From Caproicibacter sp047777415 (GTDB taxonomy: Bacteria > Bacillota > Clostridia > Oscillospirales > Acutalibacteraceae), in NCBI GenBank assembly GCA_047777415.1, contig JBKEEO010000002.1:868001-932000 (forward strand): DNA of 64,000 nucleotides, read 5' to 3'. Positions 53,563 through 60,680 of this stretch are shown piece by piece (position 1 is the stretch's first letter; each line of letters opens with the position of its first letter). Position numbers and translations under genes: made by a program. Below the pieces are notes generated by a model that did not search any database, was not told where the DNA came from, and saw only the letters and a list, made by a program, of their open reading frames with translations.

Positions 53563-53591
53563 ATTATACCAAATTCTGAAGGGATTATCAA
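53563..53591 (-). promoter_or_regulatory. Sigma-A promoter of gltX-glnS
   Basis: TTGATA (53586-53591) and TATAAT (53563-53568), minus strand, 17-bp spacer. It lies 4 bp from the left direct repeat that flanks the insertion sequence, so the IS landed just upstream and left the promoter intact. Before insertion the vanY stop TGA overlapped this -35 box. Confidence 0.8.
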
Positions 53592-53595
53592 TCAG

Positions 53596-53620
53596 CGTTC
53601 CCGTTTTTTTGCAGATAATC
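53596..53620. repeat. Left 25-bp direct repeat flanking the IS
   Basis: Identical over 25 bp to 54684-54708 (starts CGTTCCCG, seven T residues, ends GCAGATAATC). On the minus strand it encodes DYLQKNGN-like codons, the end of vanY, followed by GCTGATTGA. It is best explained as a target-site duplication. Confidence 0.9.
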
Positions 53621-53648
53621 TGTAGGACTACAATACATATTGGACAGT
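53621..53648 (+). repeat. Left terminal inverted repeat of the IS
   Basis: 28 bp starting TGTAGG and ending ACATATTGGACAGT; pairs with 54656-54683. Confidence 0.88.
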
Positions 53649-53737
53649 TGAGAAAAAATAAAATACAGAAATGGACACATCGGTTACAATAAAGCTACCC
53701 AAACCAAATCATACCGAGAGGAAGTGTCCATTCCTGC

Positions 53738-54673
53738 ATGAATAGTGTAACACAAGATATGAAGTTTAGGCAATCCATAATGATCTACGCTCAAAAGTAC
53801 GGTGTCAGTCGTGCAAGCAGAAAGTACAACAAAAGCCGTTCCTTTATTTACTTTTGGATGGCCCGGTATGACGGTACATTAGAATCGTTGGCTTGCCGGT
53901 CTAGAAGGCCACACAGTCATCCAAACCAACATACACCTGCCGAGTTAAAACTGATTCGCGACATGCGGCGCAGGAACCCAGAACTCGGTATGATTGAACT
54001 ATGGTCCCGGTTAAAAAAGCGCGGATACAAGCGATGTCCGGAAAGTCTGTTCCGTGTAATGCGCCGAATGGGGATTTTTCCAGAAGCAAAACCGAAGAAA
54101 AAATATCAGCCAAAGCCATATGAGCAAATGACGCATCCCGGAGAGCGCATTCAAATCGATGTAAAGGTAGTCCCAAAGCGCTGTATTGCCGACCCTGAGC
54201 TTCGGCTTTTTCAGTACACAGCCATCGATGAATTTTCTAGGCTACGTTTTTTGGCAGCATACCCTGAACAGAGTACCTACTCTTCTGCCGACTTTCTTAA
54301 ACGAGCTGTCAAATGGTTTGCTCGGCGCGGTGTTCATGTGGAATGCATTCAAACTGACAACGGTTTTGAATTTACCAACCGTTTTTCCCCATCAAAGAAA
54401 CATCTGCTGACGCTCTTCGAGGCCACTGCCGCTCAACTGCATATCCGGCACAAACTGATTCGGCCTTATACGCCCAGGCACAATGGTAAAGTGGAACGCA
54501 GCCATCGCGAAGACCAAAAGCGCTTTTACAACAAACACCATTTTTATTCCTTAGCGGACTTTGAAAACCAACTTTCCATCTACTTACGACGCTCTAACAA
54601 TATGCCGATGCGTCCCCTTCACTGGTTATCTCCTTCTGAATTTTTACAATCCCATACTGTCCAATATGTTTGA
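53738..54673 (+). CDS. DDE transposase, IS481-like (rve integrase fold)
   Basis: 311 residues. N-terminal helix-turn-helix (about 10-45, KYGVSRASRKYNKSRSFIYFW) and a linker CRSRRPHSHPNQHTPAE typical of IS481/IS3 relatives; then the integrase core with D141 (IQIDVKVV), D207 (QTDNGFEF) and E253 (NGKVERSHRED). The second D and the E are separated by 45 residues because of an insert (RFSPSKKHLLTLFEA), longer than the usual 35. No frameshift, so single-frame unlike IS3. ATG 53738 with upstream GAGAGGAAG partly inside a hairpin arm. Gene ends 10 bp from the right end. Confidence 0.92.
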   Translation: MNSVTQDMKFRQSIMIYAQKYGVSRASRKYNKSRSFIYFWMARYDGTLESLACRSRRPHSHPNQHTPAELKLIRDMRRRNPELGMIELWSRLKKRGYKRCPESLFRVMRRMGIFPEAKPKKKYQPKPYEQMTHPGERIQIDVKVVPKRCIADPELRLFQYTAIDEFSRLRFLAAYPEQSTYSSADFLKRAVKWFARRGVHVECIQTDNGFEFTNRFSPSKKHLLTLFEATAAQLHIRHKLIRPYTPRHNGKVERSHREDQKRFYNKHHFYSLADFENQLSIYLRRSNNMPMRPLHWLSPSEFLQSHTVQYV

Positions 54674-54683
54674 CAAACCTACA
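54656..54683 (-). repeat. Right terminal inverted repeat of the IS
   Basis: 28 bp; reverse complement starts TGTAGG and ends ACATATTGGACAGT. It supplies the TAG stop codon of vanY (54679-54681). Confidence 0.88.
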
Positions 54684-55482
54684 CGTTCCCGTTTTTTTGC
54701 AGATAATCAATATATTCCTCCAAACAAAGGTTCTTTTCTTTCATCACTCGGGCATTTTCAACCCCCACATAACGGTAGTGCCACGGTTCATATTTGATTT
54801 TAGTGATTTCCTGCTTGTCCTTTGGATAACGCAAAACAAATCCATATTCCTGTGCGTGCTCATCCAGCCAGCGATAAGCAGGTGTCGTATCAAAGTCATC
54901 CCGCACACCATTTAAATCCAGTGCAAGCCCCGTGCTGTGCTCACTGTACCCCGGACGTGCAACCGATTTCTCCGCATACGCTTCGGCTTCTTGTGGGGAA
55001 GAATATGTCTGAGAGTATGCGTCAATCTCCCTTTGAAACAATTCTTCCTGCCGTTCACTGCTGCGGTATGCGGAAGATATCCATAGGGAAATTCCATCCT
55101 TTGCAGCGGCGGTATTCATTTTCTCATAAGCTTCCGCTGCTCGCCGATTTATTTGCACCCCGTATACCGTAACAAGATCCGGCTGATAACCCGAGGGTAA
55201 TTTATGGTTGTAATTTACCAAAATTAAATTCTCGTCCGTAACTACAACTGCATCCGCCGCTGCGGAAGATGGGGCATTTATGTCTGTATTTATATTCCCA
55301 CTTGTGCTTGCAGAAGACATTTTAGAGGAGTCATCAGCTGCGTTCGGATTATTTTCTTTTCTGTCACGAAAAGAGTATGCTCCGAGGAATGTAAAGACGC
55401 ACGAAGCAAAAAATACAAATACCGAAACAACTCCCATGAGAGCCAATAGAAAGCTTTTGAATTTTCTGCTGTGCTTTTTCAC
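54679..55482 (-). CDS. VanY-type D-alanyl-D-alanine carboxypeptidase, 3' end altered by the IS
   Basis: M15B zinc carboxypeptidase that trims the terminal D-Ala of stem peptides. 267 residues: membrane segment at about 10-34, Ser/Ala/Asn-rich linker (45-78), catalytic domain with SEHSTGLALDL (H182, D189) and EPWHYRYVG (E232, H235). GTG 55482 start with GGGGGG. The last codon and the TAG stop lie in the IS end: GTG spans the junction. Joining the flanks across one direct-repeat copy restores ...NGNAD-stop (268 residues), so the IS replaced two residues only and activity should persist. Confidence 0.92.
   Translation of the reverse strand: MKKHSRKFKSFLLALMGVVSVFVFFASCVFTFLGAYSFRDRKENNPNAADDSSKMSSASTSGNINTDINAPSSAAADAVVVTDENLILVNYNHKLPSGYQPDLVTVYGVQINRRAAEAYEKMNTAAAKDGISLWISSAYRSSERQEELFQREIDAYSQTYSSPQEAEAYAEKSVARPGYSEHSTGLALDLNGVRDDFDTTPAYRWLDEHAQEYGFVLRYPKDKQEITKIKYEPWHYRYVGVENARVMKEKNLCLEEYIDYLQKNGNV
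54684..54708. repeat. Right 25-bp direct repeat flanking the IS
   Basis: Identical to 53596-53620; on the minus strand it encodes residues DYLQKNGN of VanY. Confidence 0.9.
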
Positions 55483-55551
55483 TCTTTATCCCCCCTAAAA
55501 GCTAAAAGTTAGTATGGGGAAAATGAAGAAAAAAATTCGTATGCAGAGGAC

Positions 55552-55872
55552 TTATTCCAAGCGCACAGCTGTTCCTGAAGCCGTAACCATCAACATCCCA
55601 TTGTTGGCACCCAAAACTTCATAGTCGAGCTTAACGCCAACTACGGCATCCGCACCCAGCCGCTGAGCACGTTTTTCCATTTCCGCAATTGCATTTTCTC
55701 TTGCCTGAATTAATTCATCTTCATACGTTCCGGAACGACCACCAAAAAAATTCGACAGTCCTGCGGCAAAATCCTTAATAAAATCCACCCCTGAGATAAC
55801 CTCGCCAAAGACGATTCCTTTATATTCTACAATTTTTCTGCCTTCAATTGAGGGAGTTGTCGTACATATCAT
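55552..55872 (-). CDS. YbjQ-family (UPF0145) protein
   Basis: 106 residues from ATG 55872 (AAGGAG, 10 nt). TPSIEGRKIVEYKGIVFGEVISGVDFIKDFAAGLSNFFGGRSGTYEDELIQARENAIAEMEKRAQRLGADAVVGVKLDYEVLG is the full YbjQ signature. The family forms pentamers and was once called heavy-metal-binding; function unknown. Own promoter at 55923-55951. The 69 bp between it and vanY show no terminator. Confidence 0.93.
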   Translation of the reverse strand: MICTTTPSIEGRKIVEYKGIVFGEVISGVDFIKDFAAGLSNFFGGRSGTYEDELIQARENAIAEMEKRAQRLGADAVVGVKLDYEVLGANNGMLMVTASGTAVRLE

Positions 55873-55922
55873 AAGCAGTTTCTCCTTATTTTTTAATGAG
55901 AGGTTAAACATATACAATTTAT

Positions 55923-55951
55923 ATTATAGATTGACAAACAATACATGACAA
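55923..55951 (-). promoter_or_regulatory. Promoter of the ybjQ-like gene
   Basis: TTGTCA (55946-55951) and TATAAT (55923-55928), minus strand, 17-bp spacer. Confidence 0.7.
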
Positions 55952-56014
55952 TAGCTTCTAACAAAAAGTCGGCCGCCATATGCTGTTTATGAGTCATTTT
56001 CTGGGGATGAAAGT

Positions 56015-56218
56015 ATGGGCAAAAATGAACATGGAACAAACTTACTGTTGGCTGCAACGGCAATTGCCCTAGACATTTCCCAGGAATTAAGTGCCAACGA
56101 ACTAAACGTACTCGGCAACTTTTTAAGTACCTTGGGCAGTTTACTTTCCCTCATGGCTTCTGTGCAAGAGGATAATTCTCAACTTGATGAAAAAAACAAT
56201 CATCGGCCACAAACTTAA
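56015..56218 (+). CDS. Small Clostridia protein, DUF6774-like, 67 aa
   Basis: ATG with GGGGATGAAAG upstream. LLLAATAIALDISQELSANELNVLGNFLSTLGSLLSLMAS is a pair of amphipathic or hydrophobic helices as in short proteins of the DUF6774 type found throughout Clostridia. No signal peptide cleavage site; polar C-terminal tail. Function unknown. 124 bp before sdaAB, which has its own promoter candidate. Confidence 0.72.
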   Translation: MGKNEHGTNLLLAATAIALDISQELSANELNVLGNFLSTLGSLLSLMASVQEDNSQLDEKNNHRPQT

Positions 56219-56244
56219 ACAATGCATAACATTACAGATTAATA

Positions 56245-56272
56245 TTGATTTATTTTTGAAAAATGCTATGAT
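56245..56272 (+). promoter_or_regulatory. Candidate promoter of sdaAB-sdaAA
   Basis: TTGATT (56245-56250) and TATGAT (56267-56272) with a 16-bp spacer, 70 bp before sdaAB. The leader contains a small imperfect hairpin (about 56292-56319, CAAGC/GCTTG and GTCT/AGAC). Confidence 0.55.
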
Positions 56273-56342
56273 ATTTGTATTTGTTAATATGTCTCATACA
56301 AGCCAGCTTGTCTCAGACACCGGTTGAAAGGCAGGTAACCAA

Positions 56343-57005
56343 ATGAACCTCTTTGATATCATGGGCCCCATCATGGTTGGACCATCCAGTTCCCATACAG
56401 CAGGTGCCGTGCGAATCGGACTGATTACAAGGAAGCTTTTGGGGGAACCCGTGCTGGACGCAGAAATGCTGCTGCATGGATCTTTCGCAGCTACCGGAGA
56501 GGGACACGGTACCGACCGTGCATTGGTAGCGGGCCTTCTTGGCATGAAACCGGATGATGTTAAGATTCCCGCCAGCTTTGAAATTGCAAAGCAAAAGGGA
56601 ATGAAATTCACCATGGGCACTGTCGTGCTGCGCGGCGTTCACCCAAACACCGCCATGCTGCGCGTTACGGGAAAAAGCGGAAAACGGCTGGAGGTGGTTG
56701 CATCCTCCCTCGGCGGCGGCAGAATTCGCATTTGCCGGGTTGATGGAATTGAAACAAACTTTTCCGGCGACTGTCCTACTCTGATTGTTCATAATCTTGA
56801 CCAGCCGGGTCACGTGGCGCAGGTGACAACACTTTTGTCCCAACACTCTGTAAATATCGCAACCATGCAGCTGTACCGAAACGTAAGGGGCGGTTACGCT
56901 GTGATGGTGCTGGAATGCGACCAGCCGATTCCCGCAGAACCGCTTGCCTCTCTTGCCAAGAAAGACGGCATCATCAAGGTTACCTACCTGAATTTGGACC
57001 AATGA
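56343..57005 (+). CDS. sdaAB: L-serine dehydratase, beta subunit
   Basis: 220 residues: the serine dehydratase beta domain starting NLFDIMGPIMVGPSSSHTAGAVRIG (about 1-140) and a C-terminal ACT domain (about 148-220, PTLIVHNLDQPGHVAQVTTLLSQHSVNIATM). With SdaAA it forms the oxygen-sensitive 4Fe-4S enzyme that turns serine into pyruvate and ammonia. 12 bp before sdaAA. Confidence 0.95.
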   Translation: MNLFDIMGPIMVGPSSSHTAGAVRIGLITRKLLGEPVLDAEMLLHGSFAATGEGHGTDRALVAGLLGMKPDDVKIPASFEIAKQKGMKFTMGTVVLRGVHPNTAMLRVTGKSGKRLEVVASSLGGGRIRICRVDGIETNFSGDCPTLIVHNLDQPGHVAQVTTLLSQHSVNIATMQLYRNVRGGYAVMVLECDQPIPAEPLASLAKKDGIIKVTYLNLDQ

Positions 57006-57017
57006 AGGAGAAACGTT

Positions 57018-57899
57018 ATGGCGTTCACATCAATAAAGCAGCTTTTGGCAGCAACCGCGGATCAAAATCTTCCGCTTTGGGAAATCATTGTAAATGAGGA
57101 CATAAAAGACCGCGGAAGCACCCGCGAAGAATCGCTTCGGCAAATGAGTGTACTCTGGACTGCCATGCAAACTGCAAGTGCAGAGTACAGTGCGGCGGCA
57201 CGTTCCAAAAGTGGGCTAGTCGGTGGGGACGGCGGAAAAATGCATGCGTATGTCAATGCCGGCGGCGGTATTGCCGGCGTCTTTCTCTCAAAAGTGATTG
57301 CAGAGGCACTGTGTATGGGAGAAAATAATGCTTCCATGAAGCGTATTGTTGCAGCGCCAACTGCCGGTTCATGCGGTGTGCTGCCTGCTGTACTGATTCC
57401 GTTCTCCAAAGCAAACAAAACCGATGACAAAGAAATTATTAATGCATTGTTTGTCGCAGCGGGGTTTGGACAAATTATTGCTTCACGTGCATCGATATCA
57501 GGTGCAGAAGGCGGCTGCCAAGCAGAAATTGGATCAGCTTCTGCAATGGCTGCGGCGGCACTGGTCAGTTTAAAAGGAGGCTCACCCATCATGTGTGCCA
57601 ATGCGTGCGCTATGGCTCTGATGAATTTGCTCGGTCTTGTATGTGACCCAGTAGCGGGTCTCGTGGAAATTCCTTGTGTTAAACGAAATGTCATCGGAGC
57701 TATGAACGCTATCAGCAGTGCGGACATGGCCCTTGCCGGAATAGACAGCGTTATTCCGGCGGATGAGGTGATTGACGCTATGCGCTCAGTCGGTGACTTA
57801 ATGCCTTCTGCATTAAAGGAAACCGGCATAGGCGGTCTGGCTGCGACGCCGACCGGAACGGCCGAGGCAAAAAAGATATACAGAAGTCTTACTTCTTAA
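57018..57899 (+). CDS. sdaAA: L-serine dehydratase, alpha subunit
   Basis: 293 residues carrying the 4Fe-4S catalytic site. Cysteines are in GSCGVLPAV, SGAEGGCQAEIGSASAMAAAAL, MCANACAMAL and GLVCDPVAGLVEIPCVKRN, the standard SdaAA pattern. ATG with AAGGAG. The last 11 bp overlap the end of the convergent comFB-like gene. Confidence 0.95.
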   Translation: MAFTSIKQLLAATADQNLPLWEIIVNEDIKDRGSTREESLRQMSVLWTAMQTASAEYSAAARSKSGLVGGDGGKMHAYVNAGGGIAGVFLSKVIAEALCMGENNASMKRIVAAPTAGSCGVLPAVLIPFSKANKTDDKEIINALFVAAGFGQIIASRASISGAEGGCQAEIGSASAMAAAALVSLKGGSPIMCANACAMALMNLLGLVCDPVAGLVEIPCVKRNVIGAMNAISSADMALAGIDSVIPADEVIDAMRSVGDLMPSALKETGIGGLAATPTGTAEAKKIYRSLTS

Positions 57900-58161
57900 C
57901 GTTATGCCGCGGATTCTTTTTGACTTTTTCCGCAGCCTCATATAAAACTGTCAGCAAATCAATTTCAAACTGGTTGGACATAGAATCCAGTTTTGCGTAT
58001 GCCCTGCCAAGATCCGTACTAACATATTTAGGAGAAAGGCGATTCAACGCATATAGTATCATATCCTCTCGACACTGCTCACATTGACAACAGTCTAGCC
58101 TATCGATAATTTCATCGAGTTTTTGCTGCACCAGGTCTTCCATTGCATTGTTAATGTCCAT
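57889..58161 (-). CDS. ComFB-family protein
   Basis: 90 residues: NAMEDLVQQKLDEIIDRLDCCQCEQCREDMILYALNRLSPKYV... is the ComFB family pattern with a CCQCEQC cluster that probably binds zinc. In cyanobacteria ComFB-type proteins bind c-di-GMP/c-di-AMP; in Firmicutes the role is unclear. Convergent with sdaAA, own promoter at 58213-58241. Confidence 0.87.
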   Translation of the reverse strand: MDINNAMEDLVQQKLDEIIDRLDCCQCEQCREDMILYALNRLSPKYVSTDLGRAYAKLDSMSNQFEIDLLTVLYEAAEKVKKNPRHNVKK

Positions 58162-58212
58162 TCCGCACCCACCTTAGAATGAATTTCACACTGTGAATCA
58201 TCAGATAACTTT

Positions 58213-58241
58213 ACTATAACTTTTTTTCTGGAAAATGTAAA
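58213..58241 (-). promoter_or_regulatory. Promoter of the comFB-like gene
   Basis: TTTACA (58236-58241) and TATAGT (58213-58218), minus strand, 17-bp spacer. Confidence 0.6.
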
Positions 58242-58271
58242 TATTGATTGCATCTTTTTTTATTTTATGTA

Positions 58272-58300
58272 TTGCACTTTTTAAATTTGTATGCTATTAT
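58272..58300 (+). promoter_or_regulatory. Promoter of the tRNA gene
   Basis: TTGCAC (58272-58277) and TATTAT (58295-58300) with a 17-bp spacer, 53 bp before the tRNA. Confidence 0.6.
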
Positions 58301-58353
58301 ATTAGAGTTTCTGATACATATTTTCAATTTTATGAAAATCGAAAATATTGTAA

Positions 58354-58430
58354 GGGCCATTAGCTCAGTTGGTTAGAGCAACCGGCTCATAACCGGTCGG
58401 TCCGGGGTTCGAGTCCCTGATGGCCCACCA
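58354..58430 (+). tRNA. tRNA with anticodon CAU (Met elongator or Ile2)
   Basis: 77 nt with encoded CCA. Acceptor GGGCCAT/ATGGCCC, D-arm GCTC...GAGC, anticodon arm ACCGG-CTCATAA-CCGGT with CAT at 58388-58390, and T-arm GGTTCGAGTCC. It is not the initiator (1-72 pair is G-C). The C4-G69 and C5-G68 pairs and the CTCATAA loop also fit tRNA-Ile2, whose C34 is changed to lysidine by TilS, so the amino acid is not settled by reading alone. Confidence 0.9.
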
Positions 58431-58433
58431 AGC

Positions 58434-58481
58434 AAAAACCGCATCAGACAGCCATTTGTTGACTGTTTGGTGCGGTTTTTT
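58434..58481 (+). terminator. Terminator of the tRNA gene
   Basis: Long hairpin AAAAACCGCATCAGACAG / CTGTTTGGTGCGGTTTTTT with G-U pairs, ending in a T run. Confidence 0.85.
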
Positions 58482-58673
58482 GTGGCTCTATTTCACGTAA
58501 AAACACGCAAATATATGCAATTATTTTAAAAAATGCAAGTCAGAACAAATGTTCAAAAACATAATCTTAGATGGAGTACAATAAAGTTCGCAATTTCGTA
58601 AAGGCATAGAAAAGTCATTGGGACTCCGATAAAATGAATGGTGAGAAGACATTCAAAAAAGGAGAGATACCCA

Positions 58674-59403
58674 ATGACCAAAAACACACAATCTGTCCAG
58701 CAGTGATAACAACTGTGGCTATCGGCGGCGTCAGCAGAATCAATAATCTTTGCAGCAGTCAAGTCAAAGAGTTAATACGAAAAGCTTTAACAAGCAGAGA
58801 CATGGGGATGATCTCGACAGAGAGCGAATGCTGAATGGATACATAGAAAAGCATAATCAATTGTCCAAAAGTCTTTTCGATCGTGGTCTGAAAACACCGC
58901 TTCTGGTTATTTCGGACAAGAACAAAGGGCTGATTGTAACCATTTGCGAAAGTTTTCCGGGAGCCTCCTGGCAACTGTGCAAAGTCCAATTTATGCGGAA
59001 TATTTTAGCTCATATACCCCAGAAGGAAAAGAATCCTTTGCGGCTCAATTAATAAATTAAAAAATTGGCTGGCATCTTCCGCTGAAATAGCCAGACAACG
59101 CGCGGAGGAAATATCAGAACAGTATGGAAAACGCTTTCGAAAAGCAATTAAGTTCCTGCAAAATGGGCTGGATGATTCTCTAGACTATTATGTCTTTCCA
59201 GAACTCGATGCTCGTAAAATCTCCTCAACCAATATGCTGGAACGGCTGAACATGAAAATACGCCGCAGAACCAGCGTAGTCGGACTCCGGATTCTTTCCA
59301 ATGGCTGGTAACAACATCTCCGATGGAGGGTGCAGAAGACTGGTCTGTGCCCATATTTGGCTTAAGCCCAGAATTGATTCTGTTACTGTTAAGCACAAGC
59401 TAA
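58674..59403 (+). pseudogene. IS256-family transposase remnant
   Basis: Broken coding sequence. The start MTKNTQSVQQ-stop at 58674 resembles an IS256-type N-terminus with a good AGGAG site, then a deletion with frame changes. From about 58750 the fragments ERMLNGYIEKHNQLSK, LLVISDKNKGL, FPGASWQLCKVQFMRNILAHIPQKEK, YVFPELDARKISSTNMLERL and EDWSV (in shifting frames) match the catalytic and C-terminal parts. At about 730 bp against about 1200 it lacks the first half including the first catalytic Asp, so it is inactive. The 190 bp between the tRNA terminator and this remnant hold no gene; I could not find matching terminal repeats. Confidence 0.85.
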
Positions 59404-59466
59404 TTTGCTTTTCGGAGCTTCTAATTTGAAAACTTCTTAAAAATATAGACAAATTTTAAAAGGATA

Positions 59467-59496
59467 TTGACAAATATTCAGTCGGTGTTATATTAT
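59467..59496 (+). promoter_or_regulatory. Promoter of the maltodextrin locus
   Basis: TTGACA (59467-59472) and TATTAT (59491-59496) with an 18-bp spacer in very AT-rich DNA. The first LacI-type operator lies 5 bp downstream, across the expected transcript start. Confidence 0.65.
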
Positions 59497-59501
59497 AATT
59501 A

Positions 59502-59517
59502 ATGCAATCGGTTGCAT
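59502..59517. promoter_or_regulatory. LacI-type operator O1
   Basis: ATGCAATCGGTTGCAT: perfect 6-bp inverted arms around a central CG step, the LacI/GalR/MalR form. Positioned to block the promoter at 59467-59496, so autoregulation by the downstream LacI gene is expected. Confidence 0.75.
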
Positions 59518-59621
59518 AAATTATAGTGCTAAATTTTGAAATATAAGAAATATTTGATGAAATTTATATATAATATAGCTATTTATAATTAAATAATATA
59601 AAAAAATATATAATATATTTT

Positions 59622-59637
59622 AGTAAATCGGTTGCAT
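59622..59637. promoter_or_regulatory. LacI-type operator O2
   Basis: AGTAAATCGGTTGCAT differs from O1 at 3 of 16 positions, keeping the right half intact. It sits 120 bp after O1, a spacing that would allow looping, and directly before the GGAGG site of the LacI gene. Confidence 0.6.
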
Positions 59638-59647
59638 AGGAGGAAGT

Positions 59648-60676
59648 ATGTCAGCTACAATTAACGACGTTGCAAAAGCAGCAGGTGTGTCTACATCTAC
59701 TGTATCACGAATCATCAACAATAAAGGGGTTATTTCAGCCAAAACGCGAGAGCGTGTTTTGAAAATCATGAAGGAATTAGATTATGTCCCAAATGATACG
59801 GCTCGCAGTTTTGCTAATGGAAGTACATCTGCTATCGCATTGGTAATTGACGTGGTCAATGCGCGCTCTTTTTCGAATAACTGTTTTAACAATAGTGTTT
59901 TTGGGATTGAAACAGTTGCACATCAGAATAATTACAATTTAATTATCACAAACGGACGTATACAAACGGATGATATGACATCTGCGGAAAAATTAGTGTT
60001 TGGTAAAAAAGTCGATGGTATCATTTTGCCAAATTCTATTATAGATTGTTCTTTTATAAGAAAATTAAATCAGATTAAGTTTCCTTATGTTATTCTTGGA
60101 GACCCTAAAATGCTTGATGCTGACAACAATTGGGTTGATATCAATAATATACAGGGAGGAGTCATAGCGGTAAATCACTTAATAGAAAACGGATATCGTA
60201 ACATAGCTTTTTTATCGAATGGAGATAATGAAATTTTCAATCAAGACAGAATCACTGGCTACAGCCGTGCTTTAAACAAACTTGGAATTCCAATTATAGA
60301 TGATTGGATATGTCACTGCGAATCGAGTGCAGAAGCAGGCATGGCGACAATGCTGCAATTGTTCGAAAATCAAAAGAGACCGGATGCTGTCATTTGCAGT
60401 GACTTTTATCTTGCAATCGGTGCGCTTCGCGCAGCAAGAAAAAAAAGCATCGCTGTTCCTGAGGAATTTGGAATTATTTGTTTTGACAATTCACCGGTTG
60501 CCGAGCTTTCCGAACCTGCTATTACAACAGTAGATATCGATACCTTGGGGTTAGGCGAACAAGCCGCTTCTATTTTAATTGGAAAAATTAAAGATAGAGA
60601 TAGAAGCAGCCGTCAGATTTTAATATCAACTAAAATTGTTGAACGAGATTCTACTAAAAAATCTAAAAGGAGATAG
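59648..60676 (+). CDS. LacI-family transcriptional regulator
   Basis: 342 residues: helix-turn-helix and hinge (about 1-60, ATINDVAKAAGVSTSTVSRIINNKGVISAKTRERVLKIMKELDYVPN) and a periplasmic-binding-like effector domain. Located first in a locus with a GH13 enzyme and a sugar ABC importer, it most likely senses maltose or maltodextrin (inference). ATG with GGAGG 4-5 nt upstream; two matching operators lie in front. Codon use is clearly more AT-rich than in the housekeeping genes to the left. Confidence 0.93.
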   Translation: MSATINDVAKAAGVSTSTVSRIINNKGVISAKTRERVLKIMKELDYVPNDTARSFANGSTSAIALVIDVVNARSFSNNCFNNSVFGIETVAHQNNYNLIITNGRIQTDDMTSAEKLVFGKKVDGIILPNSIIDCSFIRKLNQIKFPYVILGDPKMLDADNNWVDINNIQGGVIAVNHLIENGYRNIAFLSNGDNEIFNQDRITGYSRALNKLGIPIIDDWICHCESSAEAGMATMLQLFENQKRPDAVICSDFYLAIGALRAARKKSIAVPEEFGIICFDNSPVAELSEPAITTVDIDTLGLGEQAASILIGKIKDRDRSSRQILISTKIVERDSTKKSKRR

Positions 60677-60680
60677 TAAA

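Larger units (their letters stand above)
53621..54683 (+). mobile_element. IS481-like insertion sequence, 1063 bp, complete
   Basis: One transposase gene between 28-bp imperfect terminal inverted repeats (53621-53648 and 54656-54683): the outer TGTAGG and inner ACATATTGGACAGT blocks match exactly, 22 of 28 positions in all. It is bounded by a perfect 25-bp direct repeat. A subterminal inverted repeat AATGGACAC/GTGTCCATT (53670-53678, 53724-53732) precedes the transposase start and could shield it from read-through translation. Everything needed for activity appears intact, so insertion is probably recent. Confidence 0.9.
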
